NCBI RefSeq assembly: GCF_014805625.2
Contig: NW_023998565.1
Coordinates: 158,527-222,526 of the forward strand
Direction: 5' to 3'
Origin: Glossina fuscipes
Lineage: Eukaryota > Arthropoda > Insecta > Diptera > Glossinidae
DNA length: 64,000 nucleotides
Made by a program: the position numbers and the translations under genes. Each line of letters begins with the position of its first letter. Positions within the stretch are counted from its first letter, which is position 1. Under the pieces are notes generated by a model. That model had not been told where the DNA came from. It saw only the letters and a list, made by a program, of their open reading frames with translations, and ran no database searches. Shown piece after piece: positions 1 to 11,640 of the stretch.

Positions 1-1761
1 GTAAAAAGGTCATCTAATCTTTGCAATTACACCGGCACCTACACATATCGTTTCCTTTCATATTTCTTACAAAGTGCTCTACACGAAAAGGGTACCTTCA
101 ACCGAAATGGTATGCATAACGTTTTTAACTTGCGAAACCAAACGCACAATGTTCAACTCACAATCTTAATATTTATTAGATTCCATTTGTTTATTTCTTC
201 GTTTAAACCATAAAAGAAGAAAAGTAAACGACTCTCTTGCGATCGGGCTTTCACACACTGTAATCTCTTAACTTTCAACATTCACGAAAATACGTTAGAC
301 TTTACCGAACTCTCCCTTGCTTTTTCTCTTTCTTTTCTTTCTCTTTTTTTTTTTAGTTTAAACCACCTGACAACCGCGTACATAGACACGTAGAGCTCAC
401 TGAATGTCATAAGGGATTTAAAGTTTTTTTTTTTCCTTTTTTTTTGCTACTGTCCACGCATTCTAATGACAAGAGTTGGCATGTTCTAGGACCCATCTTT
501 CAACTGAATAAACTGTACTCTGCATGTCTGTATTCATATATTACATTTTTTTGTGAATAAATTTTGCTGGCTAGCTTTTTGCCGTTTATTGTTTTCACTG
601 CTTGGTTAAACTTTGCTTGTCAATTTTTTAGTATTTAGCGCCCCTATTGGCATAGAAATTTTTGTTGGTACTTAGGGTAATATTCGTGTATATTTCACAA
701 GCACGCCTTGATTGTTTCTTTTCTCCTTTTTTTTTCTTTTCCACTGTTAGCAAATTAGTGATAATTAGCAAAATTCCTTTTTAAAACAATTTAGTTACGA
801 GCAGAAACAATTCGTCAAAAAACTAAAATATGCATATTTTTAATTGTTCTTTTCCTGTTTTTTCTTCTTTATACCAACGGCGATATAAGCATCTGTCTGC
901 TCTTGCAGCTACCACTCGACTCTCTAGCAAAAGATCAAAAGCTCACTCTCACTGCCTGCCAAAAAAAAACCTTTTTTTCCTTGTAACAGACACTGTACTG
1001 GCGGAAAAAAAAGGAACTTTGGAAAAGCGACAAGCGGGGGAAGAAAAAGAAAGAACTTTGGCAACTTTGAAAAAAAAGAAGAAGAAGGAGAAAAGAAAGC
1101 TGGTTTTCCGGAGATTTTTTTTGGCGTGTATTTTTTTTGGGGAGAAATTAAAAATACATTTTTTCTGTGCCATCGCAACTTCAACACAAATAATTTCGTG
1201 AGAGTTTTGCTTGTAAAGTTTTTGGAAGAAATTAAAATACATTCTGTGCTATCGCTATTTCAAGACAAATAATTTCGTGAGAAGTTTGGCTTGTAAATTT
1301 ATTGGAAAGAAATTAAAATACATTCTGTGCTATCGCTACTCTTAAAGAAAAGATAGCTATTTATGATAAACAAGGAAACAATATAAGAGTTTTCTAAATT
1401 TTTTATAAAAAAAAAAAAACCAAAAAAAAAACAAAAACCCGACCAACCATGTCTACGTATATCTTTAAGACCTCGGTCACATAAGAAGGGAAGAAAATCT
1501 CGAAGCAAAAAGGAAAAAAAAAACTAAAAATAGGAAAAAAAGAAAGAAAAAAATCGACAAGTTAATGTACTAGAAGGAGTGTAAAACGCGAAAGAACCAA
1601 TATAACGTTAAAGGAGCACCCCTCTTCGCACCGTTTTGTGCGTGGTATCTCTATGAAGGAAACAATAATTGAAATTTCTTTTGAGTTATATTTCCTTAAT
1701 ATTAATCATTGTTTTTTGCGTTAATTTTAAAACCTATAATTTGTTAATAAACCTTTTAGCT
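1..1761. other. AT-rich intergenic or 5' UTR-like sequence
   Basis: Dominated by poly(T), poly(A) and TTTTCTTT-like runs. Open frames here (for example at 830-1201) are low-complexity Lys/Phe-rich translations of homopolymer runs and resemble no protein family I know. Two short near-repeats occur around 1205-1340, where the text 'aattaaaatacattctgtgctatcgct' type motif appears twice. No gene is supported. Confidence 0.6.
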
Positions 1762-1795
1762 ATGGCGATGGCCAACGACGTGCTTGTTAGTTTTG
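1762..1795 (+). CDS. Candidate first coding exon (12 codons, partial)
   Basis: A CTTTTAG sequence is followed two bases later by ATG, then 34 nt encoding MAMANDVLVSF plus one base, then a consensus GTAAGT donor. This looks like a short 5' coding exon with a phase-1 donor, either after an upstream non-coding exon or at a transcript start. No downstream exon could be matched in the next several kilobases and I do not recognise the peptide. The evidence is only the ATG context and the donor, so a chance match is quite possible. Confidence 0.25.
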
Positions 1796-1804
1796 GTAAG
1801 TTAT

Positions 1805-1955
1805 TTTATAAAATTGATTAATAACCATTGTTCAAAGTGAAAATTTTGTTTTGATATATTGAATTAAATCATTATAAGTTTTTGATAAAATTGATTAATA
1901 ACCACTGTTCATTTTAAAAATTTTGGTTTTGATATATTGAATTAAATCATTTTAA
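1805..1955. repeat. Two-copy tandem duplication, about 76 bp
   Basis: The phrase beginning ATAAAATTGATTAATAACCA and ending TATATTGAATTAAATCATT occurs at about 1808-1873 and again at about 1884-1953, with a few substitutions (CCATTG versus CCACTG, and a changed middle). It lies just downstream of the candidate donor at 1796, so it would be intronic if that exon is real. Confidence 0.75.
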
Positions 1956-3079
1956 CACTGTAAAACAATGGTAAGACTTCCTGTGGATGGCGGAGGGGCG
2001 AGGTAGAAGCAATGTGGTCAGGGCATGGATTAAATTAGTCAAAAGTTTTCAAAATTTTATAGTAAGCATGTTTTATTTAAAATAATGAAATATTGTAGCG
2101 AGGCAAGAACCTATCACGTATCTGAATACATTTTATTTGGACACCCCCCATCCGACGAGCCTGGCCGAAAAACATGCGAAAAAATGGCAAAAATAAACAA
2201 CAACATCCGTGCATCGGTTGAATTCCCGAAACGCTACATCCTTTTCTTTTTTCCTTCTTCGCGCTTAGCGGCAAGCCGCTATTCTTGTTATCACGCGATT
2301 TTGCATAACGCGGTGCCGTTATTACTACCATTTCGGCAAAAACAGGCCGACTAACACTCTACTCTAAATTTGTTCGCGAACGCCACAATATATAAATCTA
2401 GTGCATAAATATTTGCGTTTATATATGCGCATGTGTATGTCTGTGTGTTAGTGTTACGGATTCATTTATATATATTTATTTTAATGTATACATTGCATTC
2501 AAACTCCAATAACCTGTGGTAGTTGCGTCGAACTGTAATGGAAGTGAGAAATAATTTCATATAGTATAGGAAAGAATCTTTGAAGACTGCTTACGGTACT
2601 TAACATGCCGCAGTAGGTTGCATAACCACCGATGTTACTTTTAGAGGTACAGCTAACACCATTACGTTTTTAATAATTCCATCCTGCAACAAAACTTTTA
2701 TTTAGGAGCTGGTTTTGTTCGAACATTTGGCTTCGTCAAAGATCTCTTTTGTGAAAGTTTAGACATATCCTCGGTTTTTACTTATAACGAAATTATATAT
2801 TGCACCTCCAACCATAGTATGAGCAAAGAGAAAGCCAACAAAGTGGGAGGTGTGCTAAGCACTATCCATTCTTACAAAATTGAGGGAATAGATAGGGCTT
2901 TTCTAGTTTCTCATGCCATCGACACAGCTAGCAATAAACCTATGAAATAGAGACACTTCGCTGTATCACCTGTGGTAGAAAAGCTTCTTTTTGTAAATCT
3001 CGATCGCTCGCTCTAGGACTTATAGAAGAATCTTAAAGCTTGTAACGGCCGCGAACAAACCTTGGGTAGGGTGTCTGTC
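1956..3079. other. Intergenic, no gene recognised
   Basis: Mixed sequence with no convincing coding exon. Around 2265-2335 it has GCGGCAAGCCGC and GCGATTTTGC motifs that recur in the palindromic cluster at 3.1-3.4 kb, so it is probably an outlying relative of that repeat. The overlapping open frames at 2077-2354 on both strands resemble nothing I know. Confidence 0.5.
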
Positions 3080-3087
3080 GGTCTGTA

Positions 3088-3395
3088 CCAACCGCAAGCG
3101 GCGGAATAACGGCATGCCGTTAGGCAAAATCATGCGATTTTGTGATACCGCTAATAAATCGCATGATCTTGCGGTATATGTGTTTATTTTTTTCTTTTCT
3201 GATCTCCTTACTTACAAGTACAGGCGAAATCGTATGATTTTGCGGTACCTTTGCTTGCTTTTGCAAGTACAGGCGGAATCGTATGATTTTGCGGTACTCC
3301 TTTTTTTTCCTTTTGCTCTTGCAAGCATAGGCAAAATCGTATGATTTTGCGGGATCTATGCTTGCTCTTGTGAGAGTAGCGGCAAGCCGTTATAG
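3088..3395. repeat. Cluster of short palindromic repeats
   Basis: Five imperfect-palindrome units related to GGCAAAATCGTATGATTTTGCGG lie at about 3123-3149, 3156-3178, 3221-3249, 3270-3297 and 3328-3353. They are flanked by CCGCAAGCGGCGG near 3092 and AGCGGCAAGCCGTT near 3370. Adjacent text (CAAGTACAGGC, GCTTGCTCTTG) is partly repeated too, so units 3-5 form a degenerate tandem array of about 50-bp period. Spacers are not unique sequence of constant length, so this is not a CRISPR array. A related piece lies at 2265-2335. Confidence 0.7.
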
Positions 3396-4052
3396 AGAGA
3401 GCAACAGGAAGGAGAAGAGGGAAATGAAGTAAAAAGGAGAAGTCTGTCTGCGTTTCAAAAATTGAAGTCAGAGGGGATAGTTCTAAGTTGATTTCAGTCT
3501 GAGGCAGGCTCTCACTGAGTGCGGTTNNNNNNNNNNAAATTTAAATCCTCAGCGGCGAGGAAAGAAAAAGAGTCGCATGACAAGCTCTTGATGGCTATTA
3601 CAAAAGTACGGTCACATTTAGATGATCGAAAGATAAATAGCGTTACGGTCAAAAACGTTTTCTTCTTACCGCTAGGACACCTGATAGATCATGGTACCAT
3701 CCAAACAGATACTCACAGTTGTCTCCTTGGGCGGAACTCCTTCCAAGACAATTTATATGAAAACAAAATGCTTTGGACCTTCGGGTATGATCTTATGTTG
3801 CTTTTATTTGTATAAGAGATTACAAGCGATTTGTAGAGTGATAGGAGGAAACCAGCGAGTTGACCCGACTTTCTGGTGTAGCTTTTATGACCGGTTTGAC
3901 GCACACGTGGTTAGAGATTTTCCTTGTACTATCGGTTTCCACCAAAAAAACGGATACGTTGGTTGCGTCGTAACTGCTTTGGCTCCCTGGGCTAACGGTT
4001 TGTCTCTGGTTGGCTATTCGTATGTAGGAATAAGAAAAAGAGGTGCCTCAGT
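3396..4052. other. Intergenic with 10-N assembly gap (3527-3536)
   Basis: The gap interrupts sequence with no recognised gene. A 127-codon open frame at 3691-4074 on the plus strand has a mixed amino-acid composition but no motif I recognise and runs into the tandem repeat that follows. I do not annotate it as a gene. Confidence 0.5.
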
Positions 4053-4266
4053 CCTTCAGAGATGGCGACTATGAACTAGCCAAGACATCCCCTATCCGTA
4101 AAGTCAGTAGTTCTAAAAAGTCTTTCAGGGATGGCGACTAACATCTAGCTAGCAAATTCCATATCCGTTGAGTCAACAGTCTTAAAAGGTCCTTCAGGGA
4201 TGGCGACTAACAGCTAGCCAGCACATCCCCTATCCGTAAAGTCAGAAAAACTACTCTTAAAGGTCA
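4053..4266. repeat. Three-copy tandem repeat, about 70-bp period
   Basis: Three units begin at about 4053, 4121 and 4191. Each contains CTTTCAGGGATGGCGACTA (or close variants), a variable AACATCTAGC part, ATCCCCTATCCGTAAAGTCA and a TCTTAAAAGGTC-like end. Units 1 and 3 share CATCCCCTATCCGTAAAGTC exactly, while unit 2 is more diverged. I recognise no function. Confidence 0.8.
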
Positions 4267-5383
4267 ACTTGCCAAATTGTCCGTGTACACTTACCTCAGG
4301 CGGCTATGACACAATTGAAAGATTTCGTGTGATGCGACGCTCTTTTATAGACGAAGTCGCACTCGCTTATTTCATTACAAACATGTACTAGGCTGTGTGC
4401 GTTAACATGTTTATTGCTCCTAGGTGTAGGGTATTTAACGGCGTGTCCTGGCCTGCTACAGTATTTTTGCTTACTATATTTGCATTCGTTCGCTAAACTT
4501 TTTCTGCGGCTTTTTAGGCGGCTCCAATAATTATTTGTACTAAATTTCTAACCAATATCCGGTCTTGGTTATTGCGATATACGAACAACAAACATCCGGA
4601 ATTTAAAGATTTGTAAAAGCTCTTTTTTCCTTGATCTTTTTTATTTATGGCATTTTTATGTTTTCTGGAAAGTCTTCGATTTATATTTCCACCTCCTAAA
4701 TTTCGCATAAATCGCAGTGAAGAGAGTAACGAAATTCAAGTTAATAGGCGTCGGAAGTTATAATAAAATTTTCTATATTGTTATGAAATTTGTTTTTACT
4801 AAGATACAGTCCGTATCACTGGATCGTGGATATTTTATTCAAGAGAAATGCACTTCAAAGTTCTTTTGTTTTACTACTTTGTCTTTCACAACAGTAGGAA
4901 TATTTATTTACAATTTATTTTGGCCGTACTCTCAACTTCTACGTTCTTGCCAGATAATGTACTTATACGTTTGCTTAGTTTAGGTTGACTTCGACGTGTT
5001 TGACAGACTTACTGCCGCAACCTCAGTTCCGACTTGCTTGAAATTACTTATACATAACTTAGCACTAATACTCTCTTACGTGCCAACTTATGTCTATCCT
5101 ATCCTTCTGCTTGTTCTATTGCCCTGCTCAACATGTGTAGTGTCGACCCAGGTACCAAAGCACGTGATTTGTTGCTCGTTAGGTATAGTATACAACCAGA
5201 AAAGTATAGTGTACAACCAGAAAACTGTAGGTATGTCAGTGCTAGACTCGCTGTGCTTACAATATTTTTCTTCGACACGGTTATTTTTCCTTTGTGTTTG
5301 TATCCTATGTGTACATTACGCGTTTCCCTACCAGCGAATACCTTGAATGCGTTTCTACAGTTTTATACATTTTATGTAGAGTT
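4267..5383. other. Intergenic, no gene recognised
   Basis: AT-rich sequence. Open frames at 4717-4983, 4996-5346 and 5133-5597 are hydrophobic or cysteine-rich low-complexity translations with no family resemblance. A direct pair TATAGT(A/G)TACAACCAGAAAA lies at about 5184-5223. Confidence 0.5.
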
Positions 5384-5716
5384 TGTGCATTTTTCTGCTT
5401 ATATGGTCGTATGTGTTTATACCTGTTTATACGTGTGTGTTTGTACATTTTTGCATGTGCGTTCCTACATCTCCATTTTGCATGGCGTATACCGTTTTAC
5501 ACATTTTAATACATTTTTAGCTGGTCGAGTGTGTTTATACAGTTTATACATTACCGTATGTGTTTATACATTTTTATACATATATGTTTATACCTAGGTA
5601 TATGTTTTCTTTTGCACGTCCTTTAGGCGTTTATACATTTTTATCCATTTTTAGATGTGTTTATGCAGTTTATGCGCTTTTGCATAATCATATGTGCTTA
5701 TACATTTTTACACATA
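5384..5716. repeat. Degenerate GTGTTTATACATTTTTATA repeats
   Basis: Variants of GTGTTTATACxxTTTATACAT recur roughly every 25-60 bp across this stretch (for example near 5412, 5500, 5531, 5560, 5585, 5627, 5655 and 5695). The array is irregular and diverged and makes spurious Tyr/Cys/Phe-rich open frames. It is probably an old minisatellite-like region. Confidence 0.6.
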
Positions 5717-6381
5717 TGCACATCGGCAACAAGAACAGATTCAGGTTTAGGGGTTCCCCTAAACCATTGCAAACATGTATAAGCTTGGCAACCAACACGC
5801 TAACAACACAATATTATTTTAAATAAAAAATGAGATATTAAGAATGAAATGTTAATTTAAGTAAATCGCGCATATTAAGCAAAGTTGCTTTAATAGACTT
5901 TAAAGAGTCTGATAATGAGAATAAGTGATAGACATCATTTAGGTTTCTGCAAGCAACTCTGAGCGGGTTAAAAATCTCATAACTGTATTTACATTGACTA
6001 ACCTGAATCAAGATAAATTGCCTAGAGAAGTGGTTAAGAATTTAAGCTTATCTGGGCGAGTCAATAGTACCATTTATTACTTTGATTAAGAAAAACGAAT
6101 TCTACGTTTCCCAAGTGACGGTAAAGATCATAGAAGCAACCTATTTTCGTAGGTATATGAAATTTATAAATATGTAAGTAGCGTACTTAAATATATTATT
6201 ATTATTAGCTCACAGATCGCGTATCGCCTGTGCGATATTACTAAACATTTCATCACCGAGTTAGTCCACAAAACATTGGATTGCGTGCAATAGCTTTGTG
6301 CGGTAATTATACATCATTGTATCTTGGGAGAATATAGTCCTTATAAAGTTATAGTAACAAAACAGCCAGTACAACAGAAAA
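5717..6381. other. Intergenic, nothing recognised
   Basis: AT-rich sequence without a convincing exon, repeat or mobile element on either strand. Confidence 0.5.
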
Positions 6382-6478
6382 ATGAACTGTAGGATATTTA
6401 ATATCTACATTATCATGAACAATAGCTGCCGTTATACCACCATCATCATCTTCTACATCCTCTGCATCCTCAGTTCAG
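6382..6478 (+). CDS. Candidate signal-peptide-like 5' exon (partial)
   Basis: An ATG opens a 97-nt frame ending at a CAG|GTTTGT donor-like junction. It encodes about 32 residues whose second half (after MNNSCRY, through TTIIIFYILCILSS) is a hydrophobic stretch ending in small residues, as in a secretory signal peptide or signal anchor. The repeated CATCATCATC codons raise the chance of a low-complexity artefact. No downstream exon was found. Confidence 0.2.
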
Positions 6479-7939
6479 GTTTGTCTTCGTTAATTATTTC
6501 TTACGTATCAGCTCATAATATAATGATTACATACGAAAAATACTAAAAAAATTATTAAACAATAAAAATGATAAAAAAGAACAATCATACTATATGTAGC
6601 ATTTCCCATTTATATGTCATTATTTTCTGTTTCTAATTTCTCCTCTATTTCTTTATTATTCAAAAACCTTGACCAATGGTTTTATTAAGGTAAAAGAAAA
6701 ACAAATGAGTTAAATTTGTTTTTAGTTAGAAAGAAGTAGATTGGAGGGGTCATAGAACCCAATTTTGGCGTTTTTCATAAAAATCATGAGCTGATGGAGA
6801 CAATAGTTGGGGCAGAGTGTCTAGTGGATCTGGGCGTAAGGATAGTCGGTTTGGTAATTAAGTTTCGTGCGTTCTGAAACTTACCTTGCTCAGAAATTAT
6901 TTTTACTCGGCTTGAGAATTCTGGGTTCCGTTATCCACATATATGATCTTTTTGTAGTCTCTTCACTTCGAAAAGCTGTTTTCAGTTATCCCGTTTTATA
7001 TAATTTTAAGGCATCGTGCTTTTTAGTTTCTGAAAACTTGAAAAAATCCGTTCCGCGCCTTAAAACATAACAAAAGGAAATACGAAATTAGAATCTAATG
7101 TTTGAGAAAAGAAGAAAAAAATATGTTTCCTACTGAGATTAATTTTCCTTCGAGAACAACTTCACTAATTTTCTTTGCACTTCTTGCATTTGGAATCCAC
7201 GCATTTATAATAAAATATTTATTTATTTTATGAAGCAACAAGCGCTCCTCCACCCTGGTTAAAGCAATTTACTGGTCGCTTGATGTGATTAAATCCTTGG
7301 CGTTGAAACAACCTTCGTTGAAAAGGAGAATGACAAACTTTAAACGGAGGGCAAATGTATACCCATCGTTTGTAGGCATGTTATGCGTTATAAAGGCGTA
7401 AGGAGTCAAGTGAAACTATGCCGATAACATTGAGAGCATTTGAACGAGACAAAGAATTTTATCTTGATGTTAGAAGATGCCCGTCAAGTAACTTCAGATA
7501 CTACAGTCGGTAAAACAATTGTGTATAGTTCCATGGAACCAGAATAGAGCCTTTTTAAATATCTTCGTCGTCAACCTATCGGACCAGTAGTTGGAAATGA
7601 TTCGTTTTATTACCAACGCTGAAAGATTAATATCTCACTTATTAATACAGAAGTTTTTTTAAACGCTAAAATAAAGAAATATTTGTTAGGTATAGTGGAA
7701 TTGGAAATTTAAAAATTTCTTTAAAAACACATTCTACTTTTTAAATACTTCTTATTTAAAAACATAACAGGTGCTTATAATACATAAAATAACTAGTTTC
7801 ATTCCTTGTTTATAGAAACGCAACACGCCAGTTGCGATTTTGCTAAAAGGCGTTGTGTTTTGAAGATTGGCAAGAAACCAAGCCATTATTGAAAATGTTA
7901 ATGTATTCGTTCGTTACGCTTCTATTAGCCAATCGATCT
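6479..7939. other. Intergenic, nothing certain
   Basis: AT-rich sequence. The part from about 7830 to 7939 has short codable pieces (such as DWQETKPLL) directly upstream of the Cullin-5 relic and may be its diverged 5' portion, but I cannot align it with confidence. Confidence 0.45.
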
Positions 7940-8668
7940 CTTTCTAAGAGATTTGGAAAATCATATTGCCTCCGCAGGTTTAGTTGACATGTTTTCGGCC
8001 TCTGATATTGTAACCTAAGGCTCAGAAAAATATATGGAACGTTTATTAGAGTGGTTTAAAAAATTCAGCACGTTACTTAGGCAACGATCGCCGTTTTCTA
8101 ACGGCACGTGACAAAGCCTTTAGGACAAATGTCTTTAAATTGGAATTGCCTACTGGTATACAAGATAGGGGTGTTAAGTATACAACTCCCGAAAGTATAT
8201 GCCCTGAGCCAATTGTTGCGACATCTTATTGGGACGTACATCGTTAAGTGAACGTTTGATAGACAGATGGACGTTTACGTGATGTATTGGTATTGAAATA
8301 CGTTAAGGATGTGTTTATTCGTTATCATAAGGTGCATTTAACTGGAAGTTGATTGAATTTACAGATAATTTGTTTATTAGGCTTATTTTGCGTACTAGTG
8401 CCGACAGCGAAAAGGTGGAATAAATTGTCGAGTGGTTGAGAGAAAAAAATATGCCTGCGGCTTATATTAATCGTTTGGCACGCATGTTTCAGGATATTAA
8501 AGTGAGCTGCAAATAACTTTTCAATTCCTTTTGTATTATATTTTCCATTTATTTGTATTTTGTAGGTTAGCGAAGATTTGAATACACAATTCCACAATTG
8601 TACTGGTCGTCACGATGCCATTAATGTTAAAATTTTAAATGCTGGTGCAAATGCTCAGTATGCGTAAC
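7940..8668 (+). pseudogene. Cullin-5 pseudogene fragment with intron
   Basis: Translated in shifting frames, this stretch reproduces the middle of Cullin-5, the scaffold of CRL5 ubiquitin ligases. Recognisable pieces in order are LENHIASAGLVDMF, YMERLLEWFKKFSTLL, KLELPTGIQDRGVK with PESICPE, LRDVLVLKYVKDVFIRYHK (about 8275-8331), ADSE..EWLRE, MPAAYINRLARMFQDIK (ending 8501), then SEDLNTQF and INVKILNAGA. Between MFQDIK and VSEDL lies a 64-bp GT-AG intron (8502-8565), so this is a duplicated genomic copy, not a retrocopy. Stops and frameshifts (about 8050-8120 and 8245-8260) and about 38 extra bases after VHLT break it. The N-terminal half, the winged-helix domain and the neddylation site are absent. 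The family assignment rests on remembered Cul5 motifs and I am fairly sure of it. Confidence 0.82.
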
Positions 8669-10084
8669 GGTTAGTGGAAAAGCAGCTATGAACTTAAGTA
8701 ATAACAATATGCTTGTAAAAATATATATAAATAGACTATTTGCCGAAGGCAGAATCAGTCAGACAAGAAAATTTGTGTCGAAATACAATATTAGAGTTGA
8801 GAAGTCGAGAGTAATGTAAATAGTTCTACCCTTAAATAAATTAATTGTAAATAAGAGAGTCTTGTAGTGAAAACGTGCAAGTGAATTTCTCTAAAAATAT
8901 ATATTCACGATCTAGTGATGCGAACTGTATCCGAGAAAAGCAAATTCCGTAACAGTATTGATATCGAAATTCAACAAATCTCTCCTTTTCATAGTCGAAA
9001 ATATCCTTTTTTGAGTTAAACCTTATTGCTCTATACAGGAACGCAATCAATCTATCGCCCAACTGCGCATACTACGTTTGTAAGAAGCTATTATTAAAAT
9101 AATGAAAATGCGCGAACGAATAAACAAGCCCACATGGCAGCTAAGTATTTGAGATTTTACGAACAATTTATAAATAAATTCAATAAATATTGTACATCCA
9201 TACGTATCCAACACTTATTTATATAATTACTATATGGAAAGTAGAACAATGCACGATTGTGGTGAGTGGATTAATAACATTTTGATTCGATTAAATGGAT
9301 TAGAAAAGGATAATAAATGATAAAAATCATTAGTCAGCATCACAAACAGCGCAAAGGCTCCTACCTGGAGCGGTAGAATGGTAAATTAATCGATATATGG
9401 TGCCTCGACAGTCACTATTTGGTTTCCCTAAGGAAAGCTGGCGACGAAGTATACCCATCAACCAATTTAGTCGCAAAGACAAAGTGCAAGTCCCCGTCTA
9501 TAAATAGTTGAGGCATTAATCAATTTCGGACGGTTAACATATCCAGACGGATTGCAACTGTGGGCTCCAGCCCAATCCTCGTAAGGCAAATGCGAGAAAT
9601 TGTTTATAGTCATACGGTATCAAATCAATATCACATTCAAAGGTTGGAGAACGCACTATTTTAGAATGCGGATAACCTAGGCAATGAACAAACTTTTTCT
9701 GTTAGAGTACATCTGGAGCTATTTACACTTGAACGTATATTGAGATTGAAGCAACAGGTCTGTAAAATAGGGCATATTCTCTATTATCTGCCAATGTATA
9801 CTGTGAATGGTTCTTATAAGCGAACCTCTACGCAAAGGCAGCCTCACACATACACTTAGATTAAGAGATGTGAAATTATATGGTTTTGAAACCAAAAATA
9901 AAGAAATCAATGAATCAATCAATTCATTCTTTTCATCACATTCTTTTCTTCACATCATCACTAGAGACAACACGGCTTTTAGTGGTTGAAAACTTTTTTC
10001 GTGTCTTTTGGGTGTTAGTGGGAAAAAAAAGTTTAAAAAAGAAAAGAAATTTTTGAAAATTTTTTAAAAAGAATGTACATGTTA
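8669..10084. other. Intergenic, nothing recognised
   Basis: AT-rich with no matched exon. The stretch at about 9350-9650 is less AT-rich and has codable-looking pieces without a consistent frame; it could be a decayed gene or mobile element but I cannot name it. Confidence 0.45.
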
Positions 10085-11640
10085 AATTTTTTCCTTTTTC
10101 GTCCAGATTTTTTGGTAAGCTTTCCCCGGGATATCAGCTAAAACAACATCAGCCTGTCCACCTATGGAGACAGGGTGTGATCTCATTACTACAGAGAAGT
10201 GCAATTTCTAAATTTTTCTTAAAATGTGTGAAAACGCCGAAGGCAAGTGTATGAACATCGGGTCTTTTTTTTATGATCATTTCAAAGGTTTCAATATGAA
10301 GGGATTACAAGAAGTAAAAGTGGTTAGCAGGGGCAGAGCTAAATTGCTTTTCAGCTCTGCTGTTAATGCTAACAACTTTGTTAAAAACAATGATTTTGAT
10401 AAAAAAAATTAAATTGAAGAGTTTATTCCCACAACGCGTATTAAAATTGGGTTTAAAGGGAAAGCCCCAAAGTGATTAAATTCAACATTTGTAACCTGTG
10501 GAGTACTTCTTATCCACTTTAAAGCAATGCGATTGATATGGTCATTTGTTAAAGTTCTGTAATGCCAAGGAAAACAGGTGTCTGAATTGCAGGAAGACTC
10601 CAAAGTGCGTAAACTTTAAACCATGAAGTTTTGCCCGAACAGGCAGCGGGAATTAAATGTCAACATGATTATGGCCATTAAAAATCTTTCTCACGAAGAA
10701 GTGCAAGAGAAGTTTTCCTCAAACTACTTTGATTATCTGAATGACAATTCCTGCGATGACAATTTTCCTCAATTTAAAGAGTTTGCGCATGTTAAATCGA
10801 ACCGCCTTTTCTACAAAATAAATCCCAAGTTTCAATATATACGATTTTCAGAGGCTTCCTTTAATTCGTGGAAAATCAATATCCTTTCTAGACTCATGAG
10901 TGGTCGCACTTATGATTAAATACATTTAAAAGTGACACCACGTGGGATTTGTGAAGATTGCAATGTCGTCGTGTCTGCTGAGCATCTAATTTTTAGATGT
11001 CGCAAGCTTGACGGTATTATAAGTTCTTTTAGCTTCTTCAAGTTATATGACGGTCTCCTCGATCTCTTTGTAGCAAAAAATATACGCAATCTCGGGCACC
11101 AACTTGCTTTATTAGAAAAGCGAATTTACCGTTATTATTATTATTTTTTTTTTTTTGCGTTCAATCGTTTTCTATTGCTACAATATTCCCCTATAATATT
11201 GTTTTCAGCCAAAGTTTGCAACACTGTTTTTTTCTTTTGAACAACTCAACGACAATTACATGTACACACATTTAATCTTAACATATTGGCTATTAAATTG
11301 CTGGCCATAAGCAACATAAGCAACATAAACAAGGAGGACCGGTATATTCACATGATATAATTTATAAAATTCATTTGCTCTCGTCCTATTTCACTAGATA
11401 TGAATAATATATATATATAAATTTGAGAAAATCAAACGTTAATTTTTTTGGTGTAAGTTGCTTGTTTTTGTTCCTTTTTGGTTTAGGTTGCTTGTTGTTG
11501 TTTTTTTTTTTTTGGTGTAGGTTGCTTGTTCTTTTTAGCCAGTTCTTTGTTGTGTTTTACATATAATTCTTACCGTATATTACGACTGTTTATCATCTGG
11601 ACATTTGAGCCACAAATTTGTTGCCTTGGTTCTCAACGTG
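10085..11640 (+). mobile_element. Beta LINE copy 1: I-clade-like, internally deleted
   Basis: The 5' part (about 10135-10410) matches the gag start of beta copy 2 (shared CTAAAACAACATCAGCC and the peptide VVSRGRAKLLFSSA). Gag then collapses by several deletions to CPNRQRELNVN and MAIKNLSHEEVQEKF (10623-10770). At about 10777 it jumps straight from gag (DDNFPQ) to FKEFAHVKS, which in beta copy 3 lies at the far 3' end of ORF2. The whole endonuclease, RT and most of RNase H are missing. The remaining 3' part (10777-11640) is nearly identical to beta copy 3 at 34350-35175, including an in-frame TAA after SGRTYD and a long 3' UTR. It is a non-autonomous deletion derivative. Confidence 0.8.

Noticed and set aside
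830..1242. Overlapping 87-123 codon frames on both strands
   Set aside because: They arise from poly(A)/poly(T) runs; the translations are Lys/Phe low-complexity with no motif.
3088..3395. CRISPR-like array of palindromic repeats
   Set aside because: Units are diverged, spacers are themselves repeated and unequal, and the host is a eukaryote.
3691..4074. 127-codon open frame
   Set aside because: No recognised motif, no splice context, and its 3' end runs into the 70-bp tandem repeat.
5133..5597. 154-codon Cys/Tyr-rich frame
   Set aside because: It is the translation of the TGTTTATAC repeat array.
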